Origin: Sphingomonas carotinifaciens | GTDB taxonomy: Bacteria > Pseudomonadota > Alphaproteobacteria > Sphingomonadales > Sphingomonadaceae | Assembly: GCF_009789535.1 (NCBI RefSeq) | Contig: NZ_WSUT01000001.1 | Coordinates: 124,001 to 188,000 of the forward strand | DNA: 64,000 bases | Reading direction: 5' to 3' | In this document: positions 8,826-17,473 of the stretch, piece by piece | Numbering within the stretch: position 1 is the stretch's first letter | Layout: every line of letters begins with the position of its first letter | Made by a program: the position numbers and the translations under genes | Notes under the pieces: model-generated | The model's input: only the letters and a program-made list of their open reading frames with translations | Told to the model about the DNA's origin: nothing | Database searches by the model: none

Positions 8826-10976
8826 CTACAACTGGAACCGGGCGGTCAGCCGGATGTCTCGCCCTGCGAGTGGAGCGAAATCCTTGATAACACTCGGATG
8901 TCGACGCGCCGTGACATCGAATATATTGTTTGCGGACAGGATGAGGCTGGTGGCGTTGCCGCTGAACGGCATCCAGGCGAGAGACGTATTGACCATCGTG
9001 TAGCCGTCAGTCGGCGTCTCATAGCCAGAAATGCGATCCTGCCCGAATACGCGTTCTACCTCTACCCGTCCGTTGACCTGCACTGCCTGGGCTTCGACAC
9101 CGCCGAGCAATCGCAGTGGAGGAATGCGGGGCGCCGGACCAGATCCCTTGATGGTTGCACGGACATAGTCGCCGAGCACGTCACCTCGAATTTCCAAATT
9201 GCCGATTGTAGCCAAGCGCGCGGACAACTCCCCCTCAAAGCCATAATAGCGAGCATCCGCCTGAGCATATTGATAAACCGGCAGTCCGTCGATCTCAGTG
9301 CCCGTCAGGTAATCGTAGATATAGTTGCTGAACCAATTGTGGTAAGCAGACACTGCAAACCGGTAACCCTCTCCACGGCCTTTCAGCGTCGCTTCGAGAC
9401 CCCAGCTGGCTTCCTTGGTGAAAGCAGGATTTCCGATTTCGAACGCCTGCGTGCCGAGATGCGGCCCATTGGCGAACATCTCCTCAGCCGAGGGTGCACG
9501 TTCAGTGCGCGATGCGTTCAAGCCGATGCGTACACCGTTAGTTAGCGGATAGCTTGCACCTGCCGAAAATGAGAAGGCATCGAAGCTGCGGGCGATGTTA
9601 CCGTTGCCCAAGTCCGCGTCGGCATCGGCGCTGATGCTGCTATGCTCAACGCGCGCGCCTGCTTCCGCTCGAAGTACGCCGAAGTCGAACGACTGCAGTG
9701 TGAATAAGCCATATTGCTGGGTATTGCTTTTGGGCAGGAACTTCTCCTCGCCTTCCACACGGAAATTGCGAACAAAAAACTGCCCACCGATTGCCCCGCT
9801 CCAGCGGTCGCGCCTAGTCTGTACGGCCTCCACGCGGCCTTCATATCCTCGGTTGAAGAAGCTGGTACCGACTACGCCGGGGCTTTCGAGTTCGTCATGC
9901 CGATAGTCGGCGCCGGCCGCTCGCACGCGGATCCGGTCAATGAAGCCCTCCAGTTGATATTCCCCGCGTACGTCGATGCGGGTCTGCCGCAGGTCGAGAC
10001 GTACGCCGCTGTGATCATGAGCGTGGCCGTCAACAGCGTCCTCCACCTCTTCATCGTGGTGGCCATGCCCGTCGAAACGGGCAGGCACCCCGTAGAGGCT
10101 ATCATAGCGGCTGACCGAGAACCCAAGGGATCCGCGCTCGCCGATATAGGTAAGGCCGCCGCCAAAGTCGGACGTTTCAGCTGCAGTATTGGCAAGCCGT
10201 CCTCTCGCATTTGCCTCCACTAGTAGTTCAGGTTCGTTCTGCTCGGCGGCATGCTCGGCCGCTTCTTCCCGCACGTTGCGGGAGTAAAGATAGCCGCCGG
10301 TGCGAAGGTCGCCAGTCTTCACATAGCTGCCATCCAGGTGAAGCACGATCCGATCGTTGATCGGCACGTCAAGCACTCCGCTGAGTGTCGTCTCATCAGC
10401 TGCGGATCCGTAACCCGCGATCGCGTCGAAATGGGCCGGCTTCTCGGGCATTCGGCGTGGGATGCGATTGTCGATCACGTTGACGACGCCGCCAATCGCA
10501 GACGAACCGAACAATAAAGCTGCCGGGCCGCGCAGCACCTCGATCCGTTCCGCCGTCAGCGGATTGACCGCCGGGGCATGGTCGACTGACGTGTTTGAAA
10601 CATCGATGCTGCCAATACCATCGGTCAACACGCGTATTCGCTCACCCTGAAAGCCTCGTAGCACCGGGCGCGATGCGTTCGGCCCAAAGCTCGTTGCCGA
10701 CACGCCAGGCTGCCGGGCGAGGGTCTCAGCGATCGTTGGGCGGAGTTGACGGGTAAGCTCCTGCCCAGAAAGCACCGACGTTCCAGACAGCACATCAAGC
10801 TGGTTCTGCGGATATGGCGCGGTAACTAGGATTTCCTCCGAAGCCTCATCATGCGGACGTAGGCGCTCGCTACGGCTACTCGTCGCCTCGCGGCTTTCCA
10901 CCTCGTTTTGAGCATAGGCGGGAGCGCTGATCGTCAGAGCGGAAATGGCGGAACTCATCAATAGGCGGCGGATCAT
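8826..10976 (-). CDS. ZnuD-like TonB-dependent receptor with His-rich loop
   Basis: 716 residues from ATG 10976, chosen because GGGGAAGACAG precedes it and a signal peptide follows (MIRRLLMSSAISALTISAPA). Plug domain: EEILVTAPYP, LAGQELTRQLRPTIAETLAR region, GERIRVLTDGIG, NPLTAERIEVLRGPAALLFG. The barrel ends RLTARFQL with a hydrophobic terminal residue. An extracellular-loop segment at about 290-320 is rich in His and acidic residues (HGHHDEEVEDAVDGHAHDH), and another Ala/Glu/His stretch lies near 245. Such loops are typical of the zinc receptor ZnuD. Zinc or a similar divalent metal is therefore the likely cargo. The promoter region is shared with the divergent receptor at 11121. Confidence 0.82.
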   Translation of the reverse strand: MIRRLLMSSAISALTISAPAYAQNEVESREATSSRSERLRPHDEASEEILVTAPYPQNQLDVLSGTSVLSGQELTRQLRPTIAETLARQPGVSATSFGPNASRPVLRGFQGERIRVLTDGIGSIDVSNTSVDHAPAVNPLTAERIEVLRGPAALLFGSSAIGGVVNVIDNRIPRRMPEKPAHFDAIAGYGSAADETTLSGVLDVPINDRIVLHLDGSYVKTGDLRTGGYLYSRNVREEAAEHAAEQNEPELLVEANARGRLANTAAETSDFGGGLTYIGERGSLGFSVSRYDSLYGVPARFDGHGHHDEEVEDAVDGHAHDHSGVRLDLRQTRIDVRGEYQLEGFIDRIRVRAAGADYRHDELESPGVVGTSFFNRGYEGRVEAVQTRRDRWSGAIGGQFFVRNFRVEGEEKFLPKSNTQQYGLFTLQSFDFGVLRAEAGARVEHSSISADADADLGNGNIARSFDAFSFSAGASYPLTNGVRIGLNASRTERAPSAEEMFANGPHLGTQAFEIGNPAFTKEASWGLEATLKGRGEGYRFAVSAYHNWFSNYIYDYLTGTEIDGLPVYQYAQADARYYGFEGELSARLATIGNLEIRGDVLGDYVRATIKGSGPAPRIPPLRLLGGVEAQAVQVNGRVEVERVFGQDRISGYETPTDGYTMVNTSLAWMPFSGNATSLILSANNIFDVTARRHPSVIKDFAPLAGRDIRLTARFQL

Positions 10977-11017
10977 CTGTCTTCCCCGGGGGCTTGCACG
11001 ATGCTGCCTAGACGTTA

Positions 11018-11032
11018 TGAGATACTGTCTCA
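11018..11032. promoter_or_regulatory. Inverted repeat in divergent receptor promoter region
   Basis: TGAGA-tactg-TCTCA forms a dyad between the divergent receptor genes at 10976 and 11121. It is a candidate operator, possibly for a metal-responsive repressor such as Zur or Fur. It does not match a Fur or Zur consensus that I can state with certainty. Confidence 0.35.
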
Positions 11033-11120
11033 AGATGTTACGTTATCCTATCACATCGCCGCGTAGGCAATTCGGTATGCGCGAACGATCGCGCGCAAGA
11101 AAACATCGAGGAAAGCTATT

Positions 11121-13502
11121 ATGAATGCGGTCTTGCGGGCGAAGACGTTTGCTCGCTCCCAATGCCTGAGCACGTCCGTCGCAGTGCTTTCGGCGGTTCT
11201 GGCCTCAGCGGCATCAGCCCAGAATGTCTCCCCGGAGCAGGGATTGGACGTTGCCAGTGGCCTGCACGGCCGCGACCTGTCGCAGTATGCGCAGGCCGAT
11301 ACGACAGGGCAGATTACCGGTTATGTGACGATTGAGACGATGGCGGGCGAGCTGAGCGGCACCACAATCAATCTGGAGGGCACGCGCTTTTCCGCCACCA
11401 CGGACGGCGCTGGCCGCTTTCAGTTAAGCGGAGTGCCAGCGGGCGATTACATCCTCGTCGCCAAACACGCCGCCATGCGCGAGCAAAGGCGCGCAATTAC
11501 GCTCTCGGCGGCAAAACCGCTCGTGATTGACATCAGCCTGGCGCCTATCTCCGGGGCGGAAGCCGATGTGGTCACCGTGACCGGCACGCGGATTGGCGCA
11601 GTCCGCAGCAGTTCAAGCCCGGTTTCCGTCATCACCGCGGCTGACATCGAGCGTAAGCAGGTCACCAACATGACCGATCTCCTTCGCGGAGAAATCCCCG
11701 GGCTGTTCGTCATCAATCCCGGCGTGAACGATTGGACCACGCAGGTCTTTTCGCGCGGGAGCACCTCATGGAATTATGGCTTCAGCGACCTGAACAACGA
11801 TTATGCCAAGATTTTCATCGACGGTGTTGAACTCTCCCGTCCGACCCTTCTGTCGATGATCGATCCGCGTACCATCGAGCGCATCGAAACGGTACGCGGC
11901 CCGCAGGCAGGAACCATTTACGGCACCGACGGCTCAAACGGCCTGATGAAAATCGTCACGAAGAAGGGCGCGACCGGCCGCCCACAGTTGATCGCGCAAG
12001 CCTCTGTCGGGATCATGGAAAGCCGTTACAAGCCCGATAGTGCCACGCCGATCGTTCAGGATCACAGCCTGCAGTTGCTCGGAGGCGACGACGATTTTGG
12101 CTACCGCTTGGGGGGAGTGTACCAGTCAACGGGGGAATGGGCACGAAGGTACAATTCTGAGTCTTACGGGCTTTCGGGCGGACTGCGGGCCCGTCGAGGC
12201 GATTTCACCTTGAGCTTGAGCGCGTTCCACAACCATCGCGAACTGGCGCTGTCCACCTATCCTAACGACCCCGTGCCCGGTCAGGGCTCCGACTATCCTA
12301 TGACGCAGACGCTGCTCGCCTTCTCGCTCGGCTATCAGGCCACACCCAACTGGCAGCATACGCTGACGATCGGACAGGACAGGAACTCATTTGGTTATGA
12401 CGGCGTGTTCCTCGGTCGCAACAACAAGCAGCATACCGACTACAGCCGCCGCACGTTGCGTTATTTCACGAGCTATAACGCCACCATCAATTCTGATCTG
12501 TCCGCGGTTCTAACCGCAGGCGGAGACGCTACCTTCTATGATGCCAATGGCTTCGAGGCGCTCGGCTACCCAATCGTGAACGGCAGACCAGATTATGCCA
12601 ACGCGCGCGATTACCATCCGGTCGAGGAAAATTGGCGCAACTTCGGTTATTACGCCATGGCTGAACTGGGATTTCGTAAGCAGCTTTACCTGACCCTGGC
12701 CGCGCGGATTGAGGAGGGACTGCGCTACGTCGTACCGTCCGAGAAAAGACAGGTTCAGCCGCGCGTCGGTCTTTCCTATGTGTTGGATCGCGGTCCTGCG
12801 ACGGTAAAGCTACGCAGCCAGTGGGGCCGCAGCGTTCGCGCCCCGATCACCGACGTTCGCGCCGCCAGCGTATCCAGCGGCATCTCCTACCGCGCTAATC
12901 CGAACCTCGGCCCGGAAGTGAAAGAAGGCTGGGACGCGGGTGCCGATTTCACCTGGCGAGGTATAGGCACCTTCTCGGTCACGTACTTCGATGAGGAAGG
13001 CCGCGATCTCATCATGCCGCTCAGTGTCGATGAAACCGCCCGTCCCCGCATCCGGGAGTACCAGAACTACGGTATCATCACGAACAAGGGCTGGGAGTTT
13101 GAAGGCAATGCCACGCTCGGGCCCGTTTTGCTGCGCGGCAATTTCACACTCATCGACAATCGAATCAGAAAAATAAGCCCTTTGGTTGGAACAGGACAGA
13201 ACGCCCCGGGAAGCCGCCGGATCAGCGTTCCGGACTATACCGGCGGAATCACCACCACCCTGCGGGTTCTGAGCGGAACCGTTAGTGCGAATGCCTTTGT
13301 TCTTGGTCCGCGCATTCTACAATTTGCTGGTGAAGCACCGGCTCTATGGCGCCTGAACTTACGCGCCGAGCAGCAGGTCTCCCCTGGCCTGCTACTGTTC
13401 GGCCGAATTGATAACGTCCTTCATGATCAAACATCCGAACGATTTGATTTCTCGATTGCTCCGGGGCGGACAACGGTGATTGGGGTACGTTGCACCTTCT
13501 AG
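11121..13502 (+). CDS. TonB-dependent receptor with N-terminal carboxypeptidase-regulatory-like domain
   Basis: 793 residues, GAGGAAAGC upstream of ATG 11121. After a signal peptide (about 1-34) comes a beta-sandwich domain at about 70-150 (ITGYVTIETMAGELSG, TTDGAGRFQLSGVPAGDY) of the CarboxypepD_reg type. The plug then follows (VVTVTGTRIGAVRSSSSPVS, VITAADIERKQVTNMTDLLR, RIETVRGPQAGTIYG), then the barrel, ending RTTVIGVRCTF with the terminal Phe of outer-membrane barrels. The ligand is not evident. Its co-directional neighbour 18 bases downstream is a methyltransferase, which may modify a small-molecule ligand. It is divergent from the ZnuD-like receptor. Confidence 0.88.
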   Translation: MNAVLRAKTFARSQCLSTSVAVLSAVLASAASAQNVSPEQGLDVASGLHGRDLSQYAQADTTGQITGYVTIETMAGELSGTTINLEGTRFSATTDGAGRFQLSGVPAGDYILVAKHAAMREQRRAITLSAAKPLVIDISLAPISGAEADVVTVTGTRIGAVRSSSSPVSVITAADIERKQVTNMTDLLRGEIPGLFVINPGVNDWTTQVFSRGSTSWNYGFSDLNNDYAKIFIDGVELSRPTLLSMIDPRTIERIETVRGPQAGTIYGTDGSNGLMKIVTKKGATGRPQLIAQASVGIMESRYKPDSATPIVQDHSLQLLGGDDDFGYRLGGVYQSTGEWARRYNSESYGLSGGLRARRGDFTLSLSAFHNHRELALSTYPNDPVPGQGSDYPMTQTLLAFSLGYQATPNWQHTLTIGQDRNSFGYDGVFLGRNNKQHTDYSRRTLRYFTSYNATINSDLSAVLTAGGDATFYDANGFEALGYPIVNGRPDYANARDYHPVEENWRNFGYYAMAELGFRKQLYLTLAARIEEGLRYVVPSEKRQVQPRVGLSYVLDRGPATVKLRSQWGRSVRAPITDVRAASVSSGISYRANPNLGPEVKEGWDAGADFTWRGIGTFSVTYFDEEGRDLIMPLSVDETARPRIREYQNYGIITNKGWEFEGNATLGPVLLRGNFTLIDNRIRKISPLVGTGQNAPGSRRISVPDYTGGITTTLRVLSGTVSANAFVLGPRILQFAGEAPALWRLNLRAEQQVSPGLLLFGRIDNVLHDQTSERFDFSIAPGRTTVIGVRCTF

Positions 13503-13520
13503 ACCTCGCCTTTTTTCATA

Positions 13521-14315
13521 GTGGATGACGTTATGTCGCTTCAAACGCCGGCGCCAGCTAATCCCGCCAATGTTCCAAGCGCTCGCTTCTTTCCTCACAT
13601 CGGAATTACCGCGGATATGCGCGTGCTTGATGTGGGATGCGGCAATGGTGATCTTAGCCGTGCCATGGCCACGTTGGTCGGCCCTGCAGGTGAAGTTATC
13701 GGTATCGACAGGAGCGAGGAAGCGCTGGCGTCTGCACAGGCTGCACCACTCCATCTTGAGATGGCTCCAATCTGCTACCAGACCGCAGATCTGAGTGCAG
13801 AGTTGCCTGACCTAGGCCAGTTCGATGCAATCGTTGGCCGACGGGTGCTGATGTACCTTCCTGACGCCGCCGCAACGCTGATCCGGCTTGCACGACTGGC
13901 CAAGCCAGGTGCGATCCTTGCTTTTCAGGAACATGCGCGTGCCGATCTGCCAACCGGCGTGGGCGAGCTTCCGGCGCATCGGCAGTGCTATAGAATGGCG
14001 TGGGACACCGTCGCTGCGGAAGGAGGCGACGTAGCGCTCGGCTACCGCCTGGCGAGCCTGATCCGCGCAGCCGGTTTCGCGATCGAGCATGCGCGCAGCG
14101 AAGGCGTCCTCATACAACCATGGGAGGAATCGTTTTTGCCGACACTTATGCAGGTCATGCTGCCGCGCATGATCGAGAAGGGTGTCGTTCGCAAGGGGGA
14201 GTTGGATCTGGACACGCTTGCCCACCGCATTGATGAGGAGCACCGGGCAGCGGACGGTACGATTTTTTGGGATTTGGCCTTCCTCGTCTCCGGACGCCAC
14301 AAAAGCGACAGATAG
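13521..14315 (+). CDS. Class I SAM-dependent methyltransferase
   Basis: 264 residues from GTG 13521; ATG 13533 would give 260. Motif I is VLDVGCGNGDLSRAM (about 34-48), followed by GEVIGIDRSEEALASA (acidic motif II), then FDAIVGRRVLMYLPDAAATL and GAILAFQEH. This is the Rossmann core of a Methyltransf_11/25-type enzyme. The C-terminal third could select the substrate, which cannot be told from sequence. It begins 18 bases after the receptor gene and is probably co-transcribed with it. Confidence 0.85.
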   Translation: MDDVMSLQTPAPANPANVPSARFFPHIGITADMRVLDVGCGNGDLSRAMATLVGPAGEVIGIDRSEEALASAQAAPLHLEMAPICYQTADLSAELPDLGQFDAIVGRRVLMYLPDAAATLIRLARLAKPGAILAFQEHARADLPTGVGELPAHRQCYRMAWDTVAAEGGDVALGYRLASLIRAAGFAIEHARSEGVLIQPWEESFLPTLMQVMLPRMIEKGVVRKGELDLDTLAHRIDEEHRAADGTIFWDLAFLVSGRHKSDR

Positions 14316-14399
14316 CTTTCGCTCCCGCCAGCGGTTGCCTGCCGGCCGATTGCACTTCAAAGCGGGTGATTGGGCACCGAATGTCTTGGAAGGTACCGC

Positions 14400-14850
14400 T
14401 CCGGTCTCGCGCTGGCGGACGTGAGATACGTCGCAAGCCGCTTGTGGTTGACCGCCCGTTCATCGGCTTCAGTCATGTGCCGTCTACTGCCAGCAATCCG
14501 CGCCCGAACAGGTCCAACTTGCGGCATAGCGCCATAAACTCACGGCACACCGTCTTAAACGCGGCCCGGTTTTTCGCAGCGGAAGTCAGCAATGATCCGG
14601 AAGTCCGGCAGCAGCCAGATCAGCTCGAGATTGCGGGTTGCGTCCGCTGCCAGGCGCCGCTCGACCGTGCCTCGTTGAAATAGCTGTAGTGGTACAGCTT
14701 GAGCATGTCGGCCGGATCATAGCCGGGCTGCCCCATTGCCCTTGGCCATGATCGCATGAAGCCGAACCCGCAAATATCCGGGTCGTTGACAAAGGCGTCG
14801 ATGGACCGGACCGGATTGTCTGTCACGACATAGTCCTCGACCGATGCCGG
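14400..14850 (-). pseudogene. IS1182-family transposase N-terminal remnant
   Basis: The minus strand encodes EDYVVTDNPVRSIDAFVND followed by GQPGYDPADMLKLYHYSYFN, which is the N-terminal signature of IS1182-type transposases. Downstream frames give RNLELIWLLPDFRIIADFR, AAFKTVCREFMALCRKLDLF and LLAVDGT, each in a shifted frame. The C-terminal catalytic part is absent. The fragment is dead, inserted between the methyltransferase and the oxidoreductase. Confidence 0.75.
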
Positions 14851-15164
14851 TGATAGCGGCGCCTGATCCCGAGCATGATCTTAAATGTATGCCATGCCCG
14901 CAGGCTACACCGTTCCGGCACAACGTGGAATCCGAACCGCCGATTCCGAATGAATTGGATCGTGAAGCGGTAAAGCCCATAGCTTCTTGAAGTTGACGTT
15001 CAGCGTTTTCTAATGACGATCGCTGTCCGGGTTTAGTGCTACAACCGGTGCCATACGAGACGGCTCTTGCCGTTTCTAACGTTGGTGGGTGCTGATCCCG
15101 TAATTTTCAATACGGCGTACCGTCACCTTGCTGCCAGGGTGACGGTACATCCCTTGCTTACGGA
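14851..15164. other. Non-coding stretch between IS remnant and oxidoreductase gene
   Basis: No reading frame with recognisable content was found. Around 15092-15150 an approximate inverted repeat (GTACCGTCACC ... GGTGACGGTAC, about 15118-15149) could form a hairpin just past the stop of the minus-strand oxidoreductase gene and act as its terminator. Confidence 0.4.
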
Positions 15165-16082
15165 TCAGTGCTGCTTGGGCGGCGCGATCCGGAAGTTGTC
15201 TCGGGCCCAATCTGCAAAGCATGTCGGCGTTCGACCCGCTACCGCGTTGGCGAGAGCAATTGCATCTTCCTGCGGGTCCGGGCCGAGGTACGTGCAATCC
15301 TCGTAGTAGGCCATGTTCTCGACCAGCGCGTCCGCGCCTGGGAAGAACCCGGCGAACACGTCGCGGGGAACCTGATTGAACGAAAATTCGTGCCCCTGCT
15401 GCCGCAGCGTTTCGAGCATGTCGTTGAAGCTGAGGAAATCCCCGACCAGCGGGAGGTAAGCACCGTCGCCGGCCTTTTCAGGATGCGCGAACGCGCCTGC
15501 GACAATGTCACCGAGTTCGCCGATGTCGCCCAGGTGGAAGCAGCGAACCGTTGGATCGAGCGGCAGCGTCCAGCCCAGGCTACCATCCTGCTGAGGCTGC
15601 GGTCCAAATTGACCGGAAAAATTTTGGTAATAGGCTGGCGGCACGACGAAGCTGTGATGCTTGAAACCGGCTTTCCCCACGATCGGATCGATCTTCGCCT
15701 TCCCGCTGAACTGCGGCAGCTTGTACTTGCCGTCGCTGATCGCCTCAGCGTTCGGTAAGGTCGACCAGACGAAGTGCTCGACACCCGCGGCCTTGGCCGC
15801 GTCAATCGCTGCGGTCGCCTGCTGAAGTTCGTCAACACCCTCCTGCCAGTAATTGGTCACGAGGAACACGCCGTAAGCGTCGGTCAGCGCTTCAGCGAGC
15901 GTCTCCGGCCGATCGAGGTCCGCCTCGGCGACCTCATCGGCTGGTCCGTCATATTTGCCCGGGTTCCGGGTCAGGGCACGGACGATGAAGTCACCGCGAG
16001 CCGTGAGGGCGCGCACTACGCCGCCACCCTGCTGGCCCGTTGCGCCGAACACGGCGATCACTTTCTTTGCGTCAGATGACAT
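15165..16082 (-). CDS. NmrA-like NAD(P)-binding oxidoreductase
   Basis: 305 residues from ATG 16082 (GAGAG ten bases upstream); an earlier TTG at 16109 and ATG at 16106 are in frame but lack a site. The Rossmann motif VIAVFGATGQQGGGVVRAL is at about residues 7-25, followed by VRALTRNPGKYDGPADEVAE and DAYGVFLVTNYW. This is the NmrA/HSCARG type of atypical short-chain dehydrogenase, often a redox sensor or NADPH-dependent reductase. The family's catalytic Tyr-Lys pair is not obvious. It is divergent from a LysR regulator gene, 145 bases away, which probably controls it. Confidence 0.85.
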   Translation of the reverse strand: MSSDAKKVIAVFGATGQQGGGVVRALTARGDFIVRALTRNPGKYDGPADEVAEADLDRPETLAEALTDAYGVFLVTNYWQEGVDELQQATAAIDAAKAAGVEHFVWSTLPNAEAISDGKYKLPQFSGKAKIDPIVGKAGFKHHSFVVPPAYYQNFSGQFGPQPQQDGSLGWTLPLDPTVRCFHLGDIGELGDIVAGAFAHPEKAGDGAYLPLVGDFLSFNDMLETLRQQGHEFSFNQVPRDVFAGFFPGADALVENMAYYEDCTYLGPDPQEDAIALANAVAGRTPTCFADWARDNFRIAPPKQH

Positions 16083-16227
16083 GGGATTATTTCTCTCACT
16101 TGGCATCAAGCCCCTTCAGGCAACTGTGTCACAGCGCCTCCGGACATGATCACGAGTGTATTTGCGTTCGATCGAAAACCGGAACAATGCATCAATTGCT
16201 GGCATCATCTGCTAGGATTTGATTCAA

Positions 16228-17136
16228 ATGAGAGAGCTTGTCGAAACCGCCGAACTCGTTGCCTTCACCAAGGTGGTGGAAGCCAGGTCCTTGTCGCGGG
16301 CTGCAGCGGAGTTGCGTATCCCACGCGCCACCTTAAGCCGACGCCTTGCCCGGTTGGAAGAGCGGCTTGCTACGCGTCTGCTACGCCGCAGCACGCGGAG
16401 CCTGACACTCACCGACGAAGGCGGGGTATTCTACCGACAGGCATCCATGGCGCTTGAGGCCGTGCTTTCGGCCGAGCGGAGCGTTCGAGGATCAGACGAC
16501 CTGATGCGCGGCGATTTGCGCGTCTCGGTACCACCGATGATGAGCACGAGCTTCAACGCGATGCTCTGTGCCTTCGCCGCGCGCCATCCGGATTTACGTG
16601 TTCACGTGCATACGACGAGCCTGATCGTGGACGTCCTTCACGGCGGGTATGACGTCGCGCTTCGGGCAAGTAGCGAAATTCAACCCGGTCTGATCGCACG
16701 CACGCTTTTTCGTGATCCTATGATCGCCGTCGCATCGAGAGGCTATCTCGAGAAAAGGGGTGTTCCACGCACACAGCGTGACATCCGCCATCATCGCTGT
16801 CTTCTCGGGTTCGCCCGCGGCGAACTGTCGACCTTGCATTGGCCACTTATCGCTGGAGGGCAGCTTCAGATAGAAGGTACCTTCTTCTCGAATGAGATCG
16901 CCCTGCTCCGCGACGCGGCGGTCGACGGACTAGGCATAGCGCTCCTGCCACGGACCTTTGTCCTACCTCTGCTGACAAGTGGTGTCCTCGAGCACGTTCT
17001 CGAAGGCGTCATTGGATCGGAGATGCAGGTGGCGCTCGTTTACGCCGATCGAGCGTTCCAGTCGCCGCAGGTGCGAGCGTTTGTTGAGGCAGTTGCCGCG
17101 TGGGCGACGGCCGAACTGGCTGAGAGAGCAACGTAA
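16228..17136 (+). CDS. LysR-family transcriptional regulator (CrgA/AaeR type)
   Basis: 302 residues from ATG 16228. The winged helix is at about 8-65 (AFTKVVEARSLSRAAAELRI, PRATLSRRLARLEERLATRL). The substrate-binding domain follows (GDLRVSVPPMMSTSF, DVALRASSEIQPGLIARTLF, AAVDGLGIALLPRTFV). The sequence style matches the large LysR subgroup whose members control adjacent quinone or oxidoreductase genes. Its divergent position next to the NmrA-like gene supports local control. The spacer 16083-16227 should contain its operator; no clear T-N11-A site was singled out. Confidence 0.9.
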   Translation: MRELVETAELVAFTKVVEARSLSRAAAELRIPRATLSRRLARLEERLATRLLRRSTRSLTLTDEGGVFYRQASMALEAVLSAERSVRGSDDLMRGDLRVSVPPMMSTSFNAMLCAFAARHPDLRVHVHTTSLIVDVLHGGYDVALRASSEIQPGLIARTLFRDPMIAVASRGYLEKRGVPRTQRDIRHHRCLLGFARGELSTLHWPLIAGGQLQIEGTFFSNEIALLRDAAVDGLGIALLPRTFVLPLLTSGVLEHVLEGVIGSEMQVALVYADRAFQSPQVRAFVEAVAAWATAELAERAT

Positions 17137-17473
17137 GAAACTAGAATTAGACGCAAATATATGAAACAAACGATAAATCAAGCTTGCAGTTGGGTGAGGG
17201 ACTTTTATCCCGGTCTGCAGATCCTCGACAGTCCCCCACTTGCGCAACTTCGTCATCGCTTTTGATTTGGTGCACAAATCTTAGCTCAGCGTCGCATGCG
17301 ATGCTGGTGATCGCTGTATTGCTGCTCGAACAGCGTATGTGGCCGTGGTGCGCCCGTGACGAAATTGTAACACACGGCCTCCTTGCATTTCAACTAAAGG
17401 GCCGCACCATCAAACACCTAAATACTTAATTGCGGGTGATAAAGAGATAGTGCCGCCCAAATATTCCAGAGCC
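17137..17473. other. Intergenic stretch with no recognisable gene
   Basis: AT-richer than its surroundings. Short frames exist on both strands (for example minus-strand KLRKWGTVEDLQTGIKVPHP near 17190-17260), but none has a ribosome site or a recognisable family. It may be decayed DNA at the end of two convergent genes. Confidence 0.4.

Noticed and set aside
8898..10223. Two plus-strand frames inside the ZnuD-like receptor region
   Set aside because: Shadows of the minus-strand receptor, whose plug and barrel motifs are continuous.
15118..15149. Approximate inverted repeat near the NmrA-like gene end as an attachment site
   Set aside because: No integrase gene, no second copy, and the position fits a simple terminator.
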